In this document: positions 1 to 5,611 of the stretch, in pieces
How the letters are laid out: every line of letters begins with the position of its first letter
Numbering within the stretch: the first letter of the stretch is position 1
Source: CAYHPY01 sp964358485
Lineage (GTDB): Bacteria; Elusimicrobiota; Elusimicrobia; UBA1565; UBA9628
NCBI GenBank assembly: GCA_964358485.1
Contig: CAYHPY010000164.1
Coordinates: 1-5,611, forward strand
DNA: 5,611 nt
Direction: 5' to 3'
Made by a program: the position numbers and the translations under genes
The notes under the pieces: generated by a model
Database searches by the model: none
Told to the model about the DNA's origin: nothing
What the model saw: only the letters and a program-made list of their open reading frames with translations

Positions 1-48
1 CAAAGCGAAGCGATGAATTCGGACGGCACCTCGCGCGAGCCCGCGTGA
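1..48 (+). CDS. 3' end of an upstream gene (partial, unidentified)
   Basis: Frame 1 is open from the window edge to a TGA at 46-48 and gives 15 residues ending in ...TSREPA. The third codon positions are mostly G or C (12 of 15), as expected for a coding end in GC-rich DNA. The stop lies one base before the ATG of the next gene, which suggests an operon with translational coupling. The fragment is too short to identify a family, and chance openness over 48 bases cannot be excluded. Confidence 0.5.
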   Translation, partial: QSEAMNSDGTSREPA

Positions 49-49
49 G

Positions 50-1474
50 ATGCCGCATGTCTCGCCCGCGGCCTTAGACCTCCTCCGGGCCGCCTACGGC
101 CTCATCCTCCTCGGCTCCCTGCTCCAGGCCCTGCCGCAGTGGCGGCGTTTTTTTCTCTCCGAGCGTTGGGGCGGCTATGGGGCCTCTTCTCCGGCGGTCG
201 ACGCCGTTCAAAATCCCGCGGTGATGCCGCTGGTTCTGGCGGCCTGGCTTGGGTCGGCGGCCTGCCTGGCCGCGGGGATCTGGAGCGTGCCGGCGGCCCT
301 GCTCAACGCCGTCCTGTGCTACTACTTCTTCATTTTCATGCGTTGGCGCGGGCTTTTGCGGGGGATGGGGGCCCCGGGCTTCATGCTTTGGTGGCTCGGG
401 ACCGCGGTTCTTCTGGTGGAATACGCCCGAACCAGGTCCGCGGCCTTGGCCTCCCTGGCCCTGCTCGCGGCCCAGGTGGATTTCGCGATCATCATGATTA
501 CCGCAGGCATCGCCAAGATTTACGGGGGCTACGCGCGGGGGCACGGCATGGAACTGGGCCTGGCCAACCCCATGTGGGGGTATTGGTGGGCGCGCTACGG
601 GAGTTTGGCTCCCTCCCATTGGCTCTTCCGCGCCATGAACCACCTCGGCTGGTCGGTGGAGATCGTGGCGGGGGTGCTGATGCTGTTCCCCGCGACGCGG
701 GCTCTGGGGGGATTTATGATCCTGGCGAGCTTCGTCTTCATCGCCGCCAACATCCGCCTGAGCCTGCTCTGCGAAACGGTCATTGTTTGCTGTTTTCTGT
801 TTTGGCCGGTCCAATCCGCAGCCGGTTTGCCCACCGCTCCCGAGGTTTGGCTTGATCGGGCCCTCGAGTGGGGGTTGTGGGCCTACATCGCCCTGCGCCC
901 GGCCGCGTTGGCGGGGCTAAGTTGGAATTATTACGGGCGCAGGTCCTTGCCAGGGCCGGTTCAGTGGGCGCTTGACCGCTACGCCAACCTCTTCGGAATC
1001 ATTCTCTGGAGGGTGTTCACCGCCGACATCGTGGATTTTCACATCCGGATTTTCCGCCGTCTCCGCGGCGGCGGCCCCCGGACCGAACTCTCCCGCTACG
1101 ACCGTCCCGGGGATCTTCGTTTCAACCACGTGGGCGAGGCGATCACGGTCACCAGCCTCTTCACCGCTCTCCGGTACTTTCCCGACCGCACGGACATCTT
1201 CGAAGGCAAGCTCCTGCGCTACGCCGCCACGCTGGGATTGGCCGCCGGGGAGGAGGCGGTCTTCGTCCTGGTCGTTCTTCGCAAGGCCGAGGAGGAGTTC
1301 GAGCATGTCCCGGCGGTCGAATTCATCGTCGATCCCGCTTCCAAGACCGTCCGCGAGGCGCGGTTGGACGAGGCGGCCTTCAAGGCGTGGGTGGGCTCGG
1401 GTTCGGCCGTCCTTCAAGCGCGCGGGCAGGGATCCTACGCCCCCGCCGGCGCTACCGGGGCGGCCGCGCGTTGA
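50..1474 (+). CDS. Polytopic membrane protein, HTTM-like, with soluble C-terminal part
   Basis: Membrane protein of 474 residues with about eight to nine hydrophobic segments (near 8-26, 58-78, 82-98, 110-127, 133-154, 200-214, 219-254, 270-290 and 312-325) and a polar, probably cytoplasmic tail from about 326 to the end. The central stretch at 151-180, with TAGIAKIYGG followed by a G-x-E-L-G-L run and Trp-rich W176/W179/W180, recalls the HTTM / vitamin K-dependent gamma-carboxylase-like fold, where a conserved Lys precedes a W-x-x-G segment. That assignment is pattern memory, not a search result. The tail (about 345-450) is a mixed alpha/beta stretch containing R-F-N-H-x-G-E-A and a run of charged residues; I do not recognise it. 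The ATG at 50 is the only sensible start, since the frame closes at 14-16 and no other start codon lies between. No good Shine-Dalgarno is seen, so coupling to the gene ending at 48 is likely. The 3' end overlaps the opposing formyltransferase gene. Alternative: a DoxX-like or unrelated membrane family. Confidence 0.8.
   Translation: MPHVSPAALDLLRAAYGLILLGSLLQALPQWRRFFLSERWGGYGASSPAVDAVQNPAVMPLVLAAWLGSAACLAAGIWSVPAALLNAVLCYYFFIFMRWRGLLRGMGAPGFMLWWLGTAVLLVEYARTRSAALASLALLAAQVDFAIIMITAGIAKIYGGYARGHGMELGLANPMWGYWWARYGSLAPSHWLFRAMNHLGWSVEIVAGVLMLFPATRALGGFMILASFVFIAANIRLSLLCETVIVCCFLFWPVQSAAGLPTAPEVWLDRALEWGLWAYIALRPAALAGLSWNYYGRRSLPGPVQWALDRYANLFGIILWRVFTADIVDFHIRIFRRLRGGGPRTELSRYDRPGDLRFNHVGEAITVTSLFTALRYFPDRTDIFEGKLLRYAATLGLAAGEEAVFVLVVLRKAEEEFEHVPAVEFIVDPASKTVREARLDEAAFKAWVGSGSAVLQARGQGSYAPAGATGAAAR
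1452..1474. other. Convergent 3' overlap of two genes
   Basis: The plus-strand membrane-protein gene stops with TGA at 1472-1474, and the minus-strand formyltransferase gene stops with TAG read at 1454-1452. The last 23 bases of each gene are therefore shared in antisense. There is no intergenic space and no visible bidirectional terminator here, so any termination signal would have to lie inside the opposite coding region. Confidence 0.8.
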
Positions 1475-2051
1475 AGTTGGGCTGAGAGGATTCCGGGTAG
1501 GGGCTCCGGATTTCCTTGAAATTCGGAAAATCCGCGAGGACGGCCTCGACGGCCTCGGCGACCTTCCCCGCCAGGAATTTCCTTAGAAGCGGATCGGTCG
1601 CCGCCTCGAGGGGGTAAGCCTTCTGAAAGATGAGCGCGCCTTCGTCGATGCCTTCGGTCATGATGTGGGCGGTCAGGCCGCAGAGCTTTTCCTTGTTGGC
1701 GATCATCCAATTGGTCGGCGTGGGGCCTTTGTAGGAGGGCAGCAGGGAGGGGTGGATGTTGATGTTGAAGCGGCCCCGGGCGAGGTGTTTTTTTCTCAGG
1801 ATCCTATGAAACGTGACTGAGAGATTGATGTCCGCGGGGTCTGAAATCTCCCAGTCGCCCTTGGCGTCGACAACCTTGGCCGCGATCCCCAGGCGTCCGG
1901 CCAACTCCAGGATGTTTTCTTCCTCATAATGGGGGAATTTCCCCCGTTCCTGCCGGGTGTACAGGGCGGCCACGCGGACGCCGGGGAGACGGGAAAGACA
2001 TTTCAGGGCTTCGTTGCCGAACCCGGTCAGGGCTAATAAGTTTAGCTTCAT
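1452..2051 (-). CDS. Formyltransferase family protein, probably sugar N-formyltransferase
   Basis: Protein of 199 residues with the formyl_trans_N fold. It has a Rossmann-like N-terminus (KLNLLALTGFGNEALKCL at 2-19), a T-F-H-R-I-L strand at 80-85, and the family signature at 96-112, NINIHPSLLPSYKGPTP as translated. The expected catalytic triad is present: N98, H100 and D136. The N-to-D spacing of 38 residues equals that of N106 and D144 in PurN. H129 sits in the following conserved G-L-T-A-H strand, and G134-I-D-E-G-A-L closes the site. Known family members transfer formyl from 10-formyltetrahydrofolate to an amine. The N-terminus is unlike the S-G-x-G-S-N of PurN, and the roughly 100-residue tRNA-binding C-domain of Fmt is absent. 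With a GT-C gene directly upstream, N-formylation of an amino sugar is the likeliest role (inference). The ATG at 2051 overlaps the upstream stop as ATGA. No strong Shine-Dalgarno is seen, so coupled initiation is expected. The C-terminus ends soon after a Q190-P-x-F-x-x-R-P-P element also found near the end of this domain. Confidence 0.87.
   Translation of the reverse strand: MKLNLLALTGFGNEALKCLSRLPGVRVAALYTRQERGKFPHYEEENILELAGRLGIAAKVVDAKGDWEISDPADINLSVTFHRILRKKHLARGRFNINIHPSLLPSYKGPTPTNWMIANKEKLCGLTAHIMTEGIDEGALIFQKAYPLEAATDPLLRKFLAGKVAEAVEAVLADFPNFKEIRSPYPESSQPNFNARPPR
2048..2051 (-). other. ATGA stop-start overlap, membrane enzyme to formyltransferase
   Basis: On the minus strand the upstream gene ends AAA-TGA while the next gene starts ATG-AAG, sharing ATGA. 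This is the classic geometry of termination-reinitiation coupling and supports both the start chosen for the formyltransferase and co-expression of the pair. Confidence 0.85.
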
Positions 2052-4438
2052 TTTAAGAGGTATCTTGCCATCAGTTCGCTGGCATCTGGATTGTTGAACA
2101 CGATTTCGTAGTCTTTGGGGAACCGGCGAAAATATTTCAGGGAAATGCCATAGTAAAAGTTGTCATTGACTAGGATGTAGTCAGCGTTTTTGGTTTTTAA
2201 ATGCCGCAAGACCGAGTCATGTTCAGGGCCTTTAGGGCGAAAAAATGGATGTCTTCCGGCTTCCGCCTCGGCAACTTCCTCGACATGCGCATGCATCGTG
2301 CTGATAATGGTCGGGTAGGTTGCCACGGAATGAGGGGCATAGATGAATACGCAGGCCTGACCTTGCGGGTCGACCAAGAACGTTCTTTTTGGCGGGAGAC
2401 TTCGTAATTGGCTGATCAACTTCTTGGAAAAACCAAGGGGATTGGAATCTCCGAACCAATCGACAGTCGTTTGTTCTGCTATGAAGAATTCAGTGACGAT
2501 CTTTCGGAAATTGCCTCCATAGAGTAGGAAGAAGAATAGAATTATGCCCCCGAGCGTGGGTAGGAGAGGGGGGTGGCCGGCCGGCCTTTCCTTCTTCCCC
2601 CCCGGCATTAGCAAAAATGGGACCGAGGCCAGCATTCCCAAAGTTAGGATTTTCGCGGCGCGGATAAGGGGTACCAGCGCATGGAGGTTCCAAAATACAT
2701 GAAATGCGACCCCGCCGCAGGCCAAGATGGACAAGAAGATCAGTCGGTTGGTCCACGACTTGGTGGGTGTCATTATTTTTTTTGCAAGGGCATAGAAAGA
2801 GGCGGCGATCACAAGATAAGAGAAAAGGTAGATCATCCGTGGTGTGGTAAGGTACATTTCGCTGAAGGTCAGGGCCATTACCATCAGCATGCTGAAATGC
2901 CAGCTGAAAAGGAGAAACCATAGCAGGGCAAAGTACAGCGCGATCCTTTTATCTCCGGCATTTCCAAGTAGCGCAAGCAGTGGAATGGCTGCGGCTGAAA
3001 GGAGAAGCCAGGGGTAAATATTGATTTCTCCGAAAGCGTCATGGACGACTTTTTTGGGGACCTTGAGCGGATCTTTGGCAAGATGAAGGGCGAAGTAGTT
3101 TAAGGGGAAATCGCCAAGGAACCTCGCGCGGAAGAGGTTTTCTGGTGCGAAGGCGTTTTGCACGGCCGCCTTCTTTACCCCGAACTCATTCCAGTAAAGT
3201 GATTGTTTCTTCACGACCGATGAGGATATTGAAAGGAGGGTTCCCGCCACCGCGAAGAAGGCCGTCATGACTAGCAGCCACCTCTTGAGGGCGAGACGTT
3301 TTTTTATGGAGGGGGTCATTAAAATTAAGAAGCCGTATGTTCCGGCATACGTGGCTGTTATAAAGAATTCTCGGGGGTGCCACAGGAATGTCCCGCTCAA
3401 TAGCCCGGTTAAAAGGAGGAGGCTCCGCCAACTAAAGGCCCGAATTGTTCCGATGATAAGAGCGGCGCACGGGGCCAGTAGCAAGTCCATTGCTGAGTCG
3501 CCGTGATGAGCTGTTGAGAGAAAAGACATCAATCCCCGTATCTCTTCTTGCCTCATCCAGGCGAGTGCGTTTTGCCAGCTGGCGGTGGTGGGGGGGAACA
3601 GCATGAATTGGGCGATGGCCATGATTAGCACGCCCCAGAAGATTGTTTCCGATTTTTTCGTGGAGCGGACCATGGCCGCGATCAGTAGATACATTCCGGG
3701 CAATCCGAAGAGGGGGAGGACAAACCTGGCGCGGGAGAAAACAGGTAGAGGATCCATGTTTATGGCGGTCGCCCAGGCGGCGATAATGTACTCCCAGAGA
3801 TGGACAAGATTGGCGGCCGGGGTGCCGGGATAGGCGCCGAAATCCGCAAGGTTCATGGGACTCGAGAAGTAGAAACGGACATACCTTAGATGGACTAGTT
3901 TTTCTCCGGAAATGGCAAACATGTTCTCGCTTACCCTATAGGCACCTGCGGCGAGGCCGATGATCAGAGCCCATTGCGTGATCTCGCTCAACTTTTCCCA
4001 TGAGAAGAGGGAGATCAATGGATTTAGGAATGCCAGTTCCTGGCCGCCTTTTTTTAGTTTGCGCCAAAGTAAAATCATTCCCGTGACGCATGTCCCGAAA
4101 AGAAGGACGACCCATATCACAATTTTGTTGGAAAAGAGGAAAGGAATTGGCAATAGAACCACTTCAATGGATAGGGTAATGGCCCAGGAAAGGCCAATGG
4201 TTTCAAGGGAGTGGCGTGATCGGAAACCTAGAATTTCACCCCAAACTAGGCCTGGTAGGAGGAAGAATAAAAGGCTTCCGGTGACGATTCTCAGAGTTGA
4301 CTCGACCTCCAATGGCGGACCACCGGAGAGGGACCAGCCGAGGGTGGCGGCCAACGCCAGGATATACATGCAGAAAAGGGCGATGAGCCCTGGGCTTGTT
4401 GACATGCCCCCCCGCTTTTGGAAATGGCGCAATTGCAT
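2048..4438 (-). CDS. Large polytopic membrane protein, GT-C glycosyltransferase-like
   Basis: Integral membrane protein of 796 residues with about 15-18 hydrophobic segments. Four lie at the N-terminus (near 17-36, 49-70, 79-103, 106-124), the second carrying an F-F-L-L-P-G motif. A fifth (154-169) leads into a large loop (170-210) with S-G-E179-K-L-V-H183 and Y-P-G-T-P-A-A-N-L-V-H-L-W-E. More segments follow to about 641, then a polar domain (646-796) containing A-D-Y-I-L-V-N-D (752-759). An acidic loop, a YP...H element before a membrane helix, and a terminal domain ending in an 'x-A-D-Y-I-L-V' strand are typical of GT-C enzymes that use polyprenyl-phosphate sugars outside the cytoplasmic membrane. 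The usual catalytic Asp is not obvious; E179 is the candidate. The family call is by architecture, and no close relative is recognised. Start: the ATG at 4438 lies 5 bases after the preceding stop and fits the packed operon. The ATG at 4405 (785 residues, beginning MSTSPG) is nearly as good, and a GTG at 4492 is less likely. Hand-counted GC in 60-base samples is 42-55%, below the flanking genes. Confidence 0.83.
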   Translation of the reverse strand: MQLRHFQKRGGMSTSPGLIALFCMYILALAATLGWSLSGGPPLEVESTLRIVTGSLLFFLLPGLVWGEILGFRSRHSLETIGLSWAITLSIEVVLLPIPFLFSNKIVIWVVLLFGTCVTGMILLWRKLKKGGQELAFLNPLISLFSWEKLSEITQWALIIGLAAGAYRVSENMFAISGEKLVHLRYVRFYFSSPMNLADFGAYPGTPAANLVHLWEYIIAAWATAINMDPLPVFSRARFVLPLFGLPGMYLLIAAMVRSTKKSETIFWGVLIMAIAQFMLFPPTTASWQNALAWMRQEEIRGLMSFLSTAHHGDSAMDLLLAPCAALIIGTIRAFSWRSLLLLTGLLSGTFLWHPREFFITATYAGTYGFLILMTPSIKKRLALKRWLLVMTAFFAVAGTLLSISSSVVKKQSLYWNEFGVKKAAVQNAFAPENLFRARFLGDFPLNYFALHLAKDPLKVPKKVVHDAFGEINIYPWLLLSAAAIPLLALLGNAGDKRIALYFALLWFLLFSWHFSMLMVMALTFSEMYLTTPRMIYLFSYLVIAASFYALAKKIMTPTKSWTNRLIFLSILACGGVAFHVFWNLHALVPLIRAAKILTLGMLASVPFLLMPGGKKERPAGHPPLLPTLGGIILFFFLLYGGNFRKIVTEFFIAEQTTVDWFGDSNPLGFSKKLISQLRSLPPKRTFLVDPQGQACVFIYAPHSVATYPTIISTMHAHVEEVAEAEAGRHPFFRPKGPEHDSVLRHLKTKNADYILVNDNFYYGISLKYFRRFPKDYEIVFNNPDASELMARYLLK
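4407..4413 (-). repeat. G7 homopolymer tract between two candidate start codons
   Basis: On the coding strand seven consecutive G lie immediately upstream of the ATG at 4405-4403, separated from it by one C, and inside codons 9-11 if translation begins at the ATG at 4438. The tract is too close to the 4405 start for an ordinary Shine-Dalgarno. Length change here would alter the reading frame from the upstream start but leave the 4405 start in frame. Confidence 0.6.
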
Positions 4439-4443
4439 CACTG

Positions 4444-5352
4444 TCAGTTGTCTAGCAGGGCGGCCACGGAACTTTCCGGCGAGTGGGTACACTCGCGGCT
4501 TCGGGGGCGGTCAAAGCCTCCGCAGAAGGGGTCTATTCTCCAAGCGTCCTCCCCGGGAAACCCGAAGGGGGCCAAATCGTTGACAAAATGCTCAGCCGGA
4601 TGCTCCCCGGGTTCTCCCGCATTGTGCCGCCCATGCGGCGCTCCGGGAGATTCCACTTCGGCGAGAATCCTTTTGCCCCGACCGTCTACGCTTTCTGTAC
4701 AGTACCATGCGGAGAAGGGAGAGTCCCACACCCCATCCCAGGACATGTCCAGGAACGGATGGTGTTTCCCTGCGCTCATGTAGAGGGTCGGGAATTGGTT
4801 GTCGAGCCATTGCGTGGCGTGCGGGGGCCCCTCGGCGTCGCGAACGCTGGTGAGGCTCCTCATGATGGTTTCCTTCCCGGTAGTCATTATCCTGATTGTC
4901 AACTTTATGCGATGGCTGTCGCCGGGATGGCGTCCGGCGCAGAGGGATTTAGAATAACCGCCGTCTTCCGCAAAGAGGAGTATGTAGTATATCTCGATGT
5001 ACTTCGGCGGGGCCACGCAACCTGTCCGGCGGTTTAATCCTGTCTTAACCCGGTATAGCGCTAATGGCTCCGATGGCCGACGGGCGTTCTCCGCTTGGTC
5101 AAAGATTAAATAGGGTCTGTAATGGCTCGCGAGAAGGTGCTCGGCCCGGTCATCGAGGCAGTCCCAATCACGGTCCTCCCCTTGGATTTCTCCGAAGGGA
5201 TTGACCCGCAGAACCAGGGGGACAATAGTCTCCTGGGAGTCGCGGCTCATTGAGGCTGAGGGCAGGCCGATCAATGCGAGTCCCATGAGGCCGCTTAAAG
5301 CCCGTTGGCGGACGGGAGGCGGGACCCAAGATGGCGTTGTGGGTGGATTCAC
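4444..5352 (-). CDS. Exported protein with EF-hand-like loop and Vps62-like motif pattern
   Basis: Protein of 302 residues starting at a GTG. An N-terminal signal peptide is visible: basic R15-Q-R17, hydrophobic L19-L30, then a plausible cleavage site S-A-S at 32-34. The mature part begins with a 12-residue D-R-D-W-D-C-L-D-D-R-A-E loop (60-71) that has acidic residues at EF-hand positions 1, 3, 5, 9 and 12, so calcium binding is likely. Next come L-L-A-S-H-Y-R-P-Y-L-I-F-D-x-x-E (73-88), a G-G-Y (131-133) and H142-x-G-D145-x-H147. Then follow Y191-x-S-x-G-K-H-H198, N244-A-G-E-P-G and F-x-G-E-D-A-W-x-x-x-x-F-C-G-G (266-279). The order 'faP.l.f..E', 'H.GD', 'Y.S.G.H' recalls Vps62/DUF946-type domains (inference, not searched). 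Six cysteines in the mature part fit an oxidising exterior. No hydrolase family is recognised and the role is unknown. The start is supported by the GTGA overlap with the upstream gene and a G-rich Shine-Dalgarno. Longer readings of this frame are GC-rich shadow of the upstream gene. Confidence 0.78.
   Translation of the reverse strand: MNPPTTPSWVPPPVRQRALSGLMGLALIGLPSASMSRDSQETIVPLVLRVNPFGEIQGEDRDWDCLDDRAEHLLASHYRPYLIFDQAENARRPSEPLALYRVKTGLNRRTGCVAPPKYIEIYYILLFAEDGGYSKSLCAGRHPGDSHRIKLTIRIMTTGKETIMRSLTSVRDAEGPPHATQWLDNQFPTLYMSAGKHHPFLDMSWDGVWDSPFSAWYCTESVDGRGKRILAEVESPGAPHGRHNAGEPGEHPAEHFVNDLAPFGFPGEDAWRIDPFCGGFDRPRSRECTHSPESSVAALLDN
5349..5352 (-). other. GTGA stop-start overlap
   Basis: On the minus strand the upstream gene ends GCG-TGA, while GTG of the same bases opens the exported-protein gene. 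The 4-base overlap fixes the otherwise ambiguous GTG start and marks the pair as co-translated. Confidence 0.78.
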
Positions 5353-5611
5353 GCCAGCTCCCCCCGCGGAAGGGCCGTGATCAGGCCCTTGGCGCGGTAG
5401 CGCTCGGCCAGGTCCCGCACCGTCCAATAATCGGCTCCGAGCTCCTGGGAAATCTCGAACAAGGAGCGCCGGCCCTCGAAGTGGAGCATGAGTTTCTGAT
5501 TGAGGAGGCTCCGCGGCCGGTCCTGGTGGTGGTCGATCCAAAGCCCGTGGCGGGAAAGGTGGACCGGACCCTTGAAATTCCTTTTGGGATAGTAGTCCGA
5601 GGCGACGATCC
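5349..5611 (-). CDS. C-terminal end of a winged-helix-tailed protein (partial); possibly DUF4910-like
   Basis: An open frame runs from the window edge to TGA at 5351-5349, giving 86 residues; the N-terminal part lies outside. Residues 13-24 read K-G-P-V-H-L-S-R-H-G-L-W. Residues 48-77 read R-S-L-F-E-I-S-Q-E-L-G, a short turn, then T-V-R-D-L-A-E-R-Y-R-A-K-G-L-I, a helix-turn-helix / winged-helix pattern near the C-terminus. A tail of the form 'G-x-x-S-L-x-E-I-A ... K-G-L-I' is, to my memory, found in DUF4910 proteins, which join an M28-like aminopeptidase domain to a C-terminal winged helix (HTH_47) and occur in surface-polysaccharide loci. With the enzymatic part missing this is only a suggestion; a transcriptional regulator with a C-terminal winged helix is the main alternative. 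The coding call itself rests on the uninterrupted frame, the sensible protein and the GTGA overlap with the next gene. Confidence 0.72.
   Translation of the reverse strand, partial: IVASDYYPKRNFKGPVHLSRHGLWIDHHQDRPRSLLNQKLMLHFEGRRSLFEISQELGADYWTVRDLAERYRAKGLITALPRGELA
5358..5365 (-). promoter_or_regulatory. Ribosome binding site for the exported-protein gene
   Basis: The coding strand reads GGGGGGAG, ending 5 bases before the GTG at 5352-5350. The GGAG core is at a normal Shine-Dalgarno distance and decides in favour of this GTG over the ATG at 5286, which would cut into the signal peptide. Confidence 0.6.

Noticed and set aside
74..814. Long minus-strand open frame opposite the plus-strand membrane-protein gene
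   Set aside because: It is Gln/His/Arg/Pro/Gly-rich with no recognisable domain, and is the antisense shadow of a GC-rich gene whose membrane segments are convincing. The plus-strand frame at 139-855 and the minus-strand frame at 917-1417 were rejected for the same reason.
1441..1460. Possible terminator hairpin (CCCCG ... CGGGG) at the convergent gene ends
   Set aside because: The stem is only 5 base pairs with a loop of 10 bases and no T-run on either side. Chance pairing is expected at this GC content.
1788..1794. A7 run in the formyltransferase coding strand as a programmed frameshift site
   Set aside because: The reading frame continues intact through the catalytic motifs, and no alternative product or stimulatory structure is evident.
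2573..2605. GC-rich palindromic patch (GGCCGGCCGGCC) inside the GT-C-like gene
   Set aside because: It encodes a short Lys/Arg/Pro/Gly loop between two membrane segments. There is no repeat copy elsewhere in the window and no sign of an inserted element.
3960..4583. Plus-strand open frame of about 207 codons across the start of the GT-C-like gene
   Set aside because: Its product is Arg- and Pro-rich without domains and lies antisense to the N-terminal membrane segments of a better-supported gene. It also spans the junction of two minus-strand genes.
4483..5037. Plus-strand open frame of 184 codons
   Set aside because: It is antisense to the exported-protein gene, which has a signal peptide, an EF-hand-like loop and a GTGA junction in its favour.
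5353..5541. Upstream extension of the exported-protein frame to 5541
   Set aside because: The first 63 codons give a Pro/Gly/Arg-rich sequence. They overlap, in another frame, the convincing C-terminal end of the upstream gene, and the export signal follows the GTG at 5352.

Overview
This is a fragment of a bacterial genome with fairly high GC, dense packing and overlapping genes. Nothing in it fixes the taxon. There is no rRNA, tRNA, mobile element, CRISPR array or recognisable phage gene. GTG as a start codon, an export signal and a glycan-type membrane enzyme are all typical of bacteria. A cell-surface polysaccharide or glycan-modification locus is the best reading of the right-hand three quarters.

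Layout: positions 1-48 (+) hold the last 15 codons of an upstream gene. One base after its stop begins a 474-residue polytopic membrane protein (50-1474, +) that resembles the HTTM / vitamin K-dependent carboxylase-like membrane fold and carries an extra soluble C-terminal part. It converges with, and overlaps by 23 bases, the last gene of a minus-strand operon.

That operon, read right to left, has four genes: (a) the C-terminal end of a protein with a winged-helix-like tail (5611-5349), possibly an M28-type aminopeptidase-like protein of the DUF4910/HTH_47 kind; (b) an exported protein of about 302 residues with an EF-hand-like calcium loop and a Vps62-like pattern of motifs (5352-4444); (c) a large membrane protein of 785-796 residues that looks like a GT-C glycosyltransferase (4438 or 4405 to 2048); (d) a compact 199-residue formyltransferase with an intact Asn-His-Asp catalytic triad (2051-1452). 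Junctions a/b (GTGA) and c/d (ATGA) are 4-base stop-start overlaps, and the b/c junction can be as short as 5 bases, so the four genes are almost certainly co-transcribed and translationally coupled.

How they may work together (inference): the formyltransferase would N-formylate an amino sugar on the cytoplasmic side, and the GT-C enzyme would transfer a lipid-linked sugar on the outer face of the membrane. The exported protein would act beyond the membrane. No sugar aminotransferase, epimerase or transporter lies in the window to confirm the pathway. Gene c is clearly lower in GC than its neighbours, as is common for variable surface-glycan genes.

There is no gene-free stretch above about 40 bases, and no promoter or terminator can be supported inside the window.
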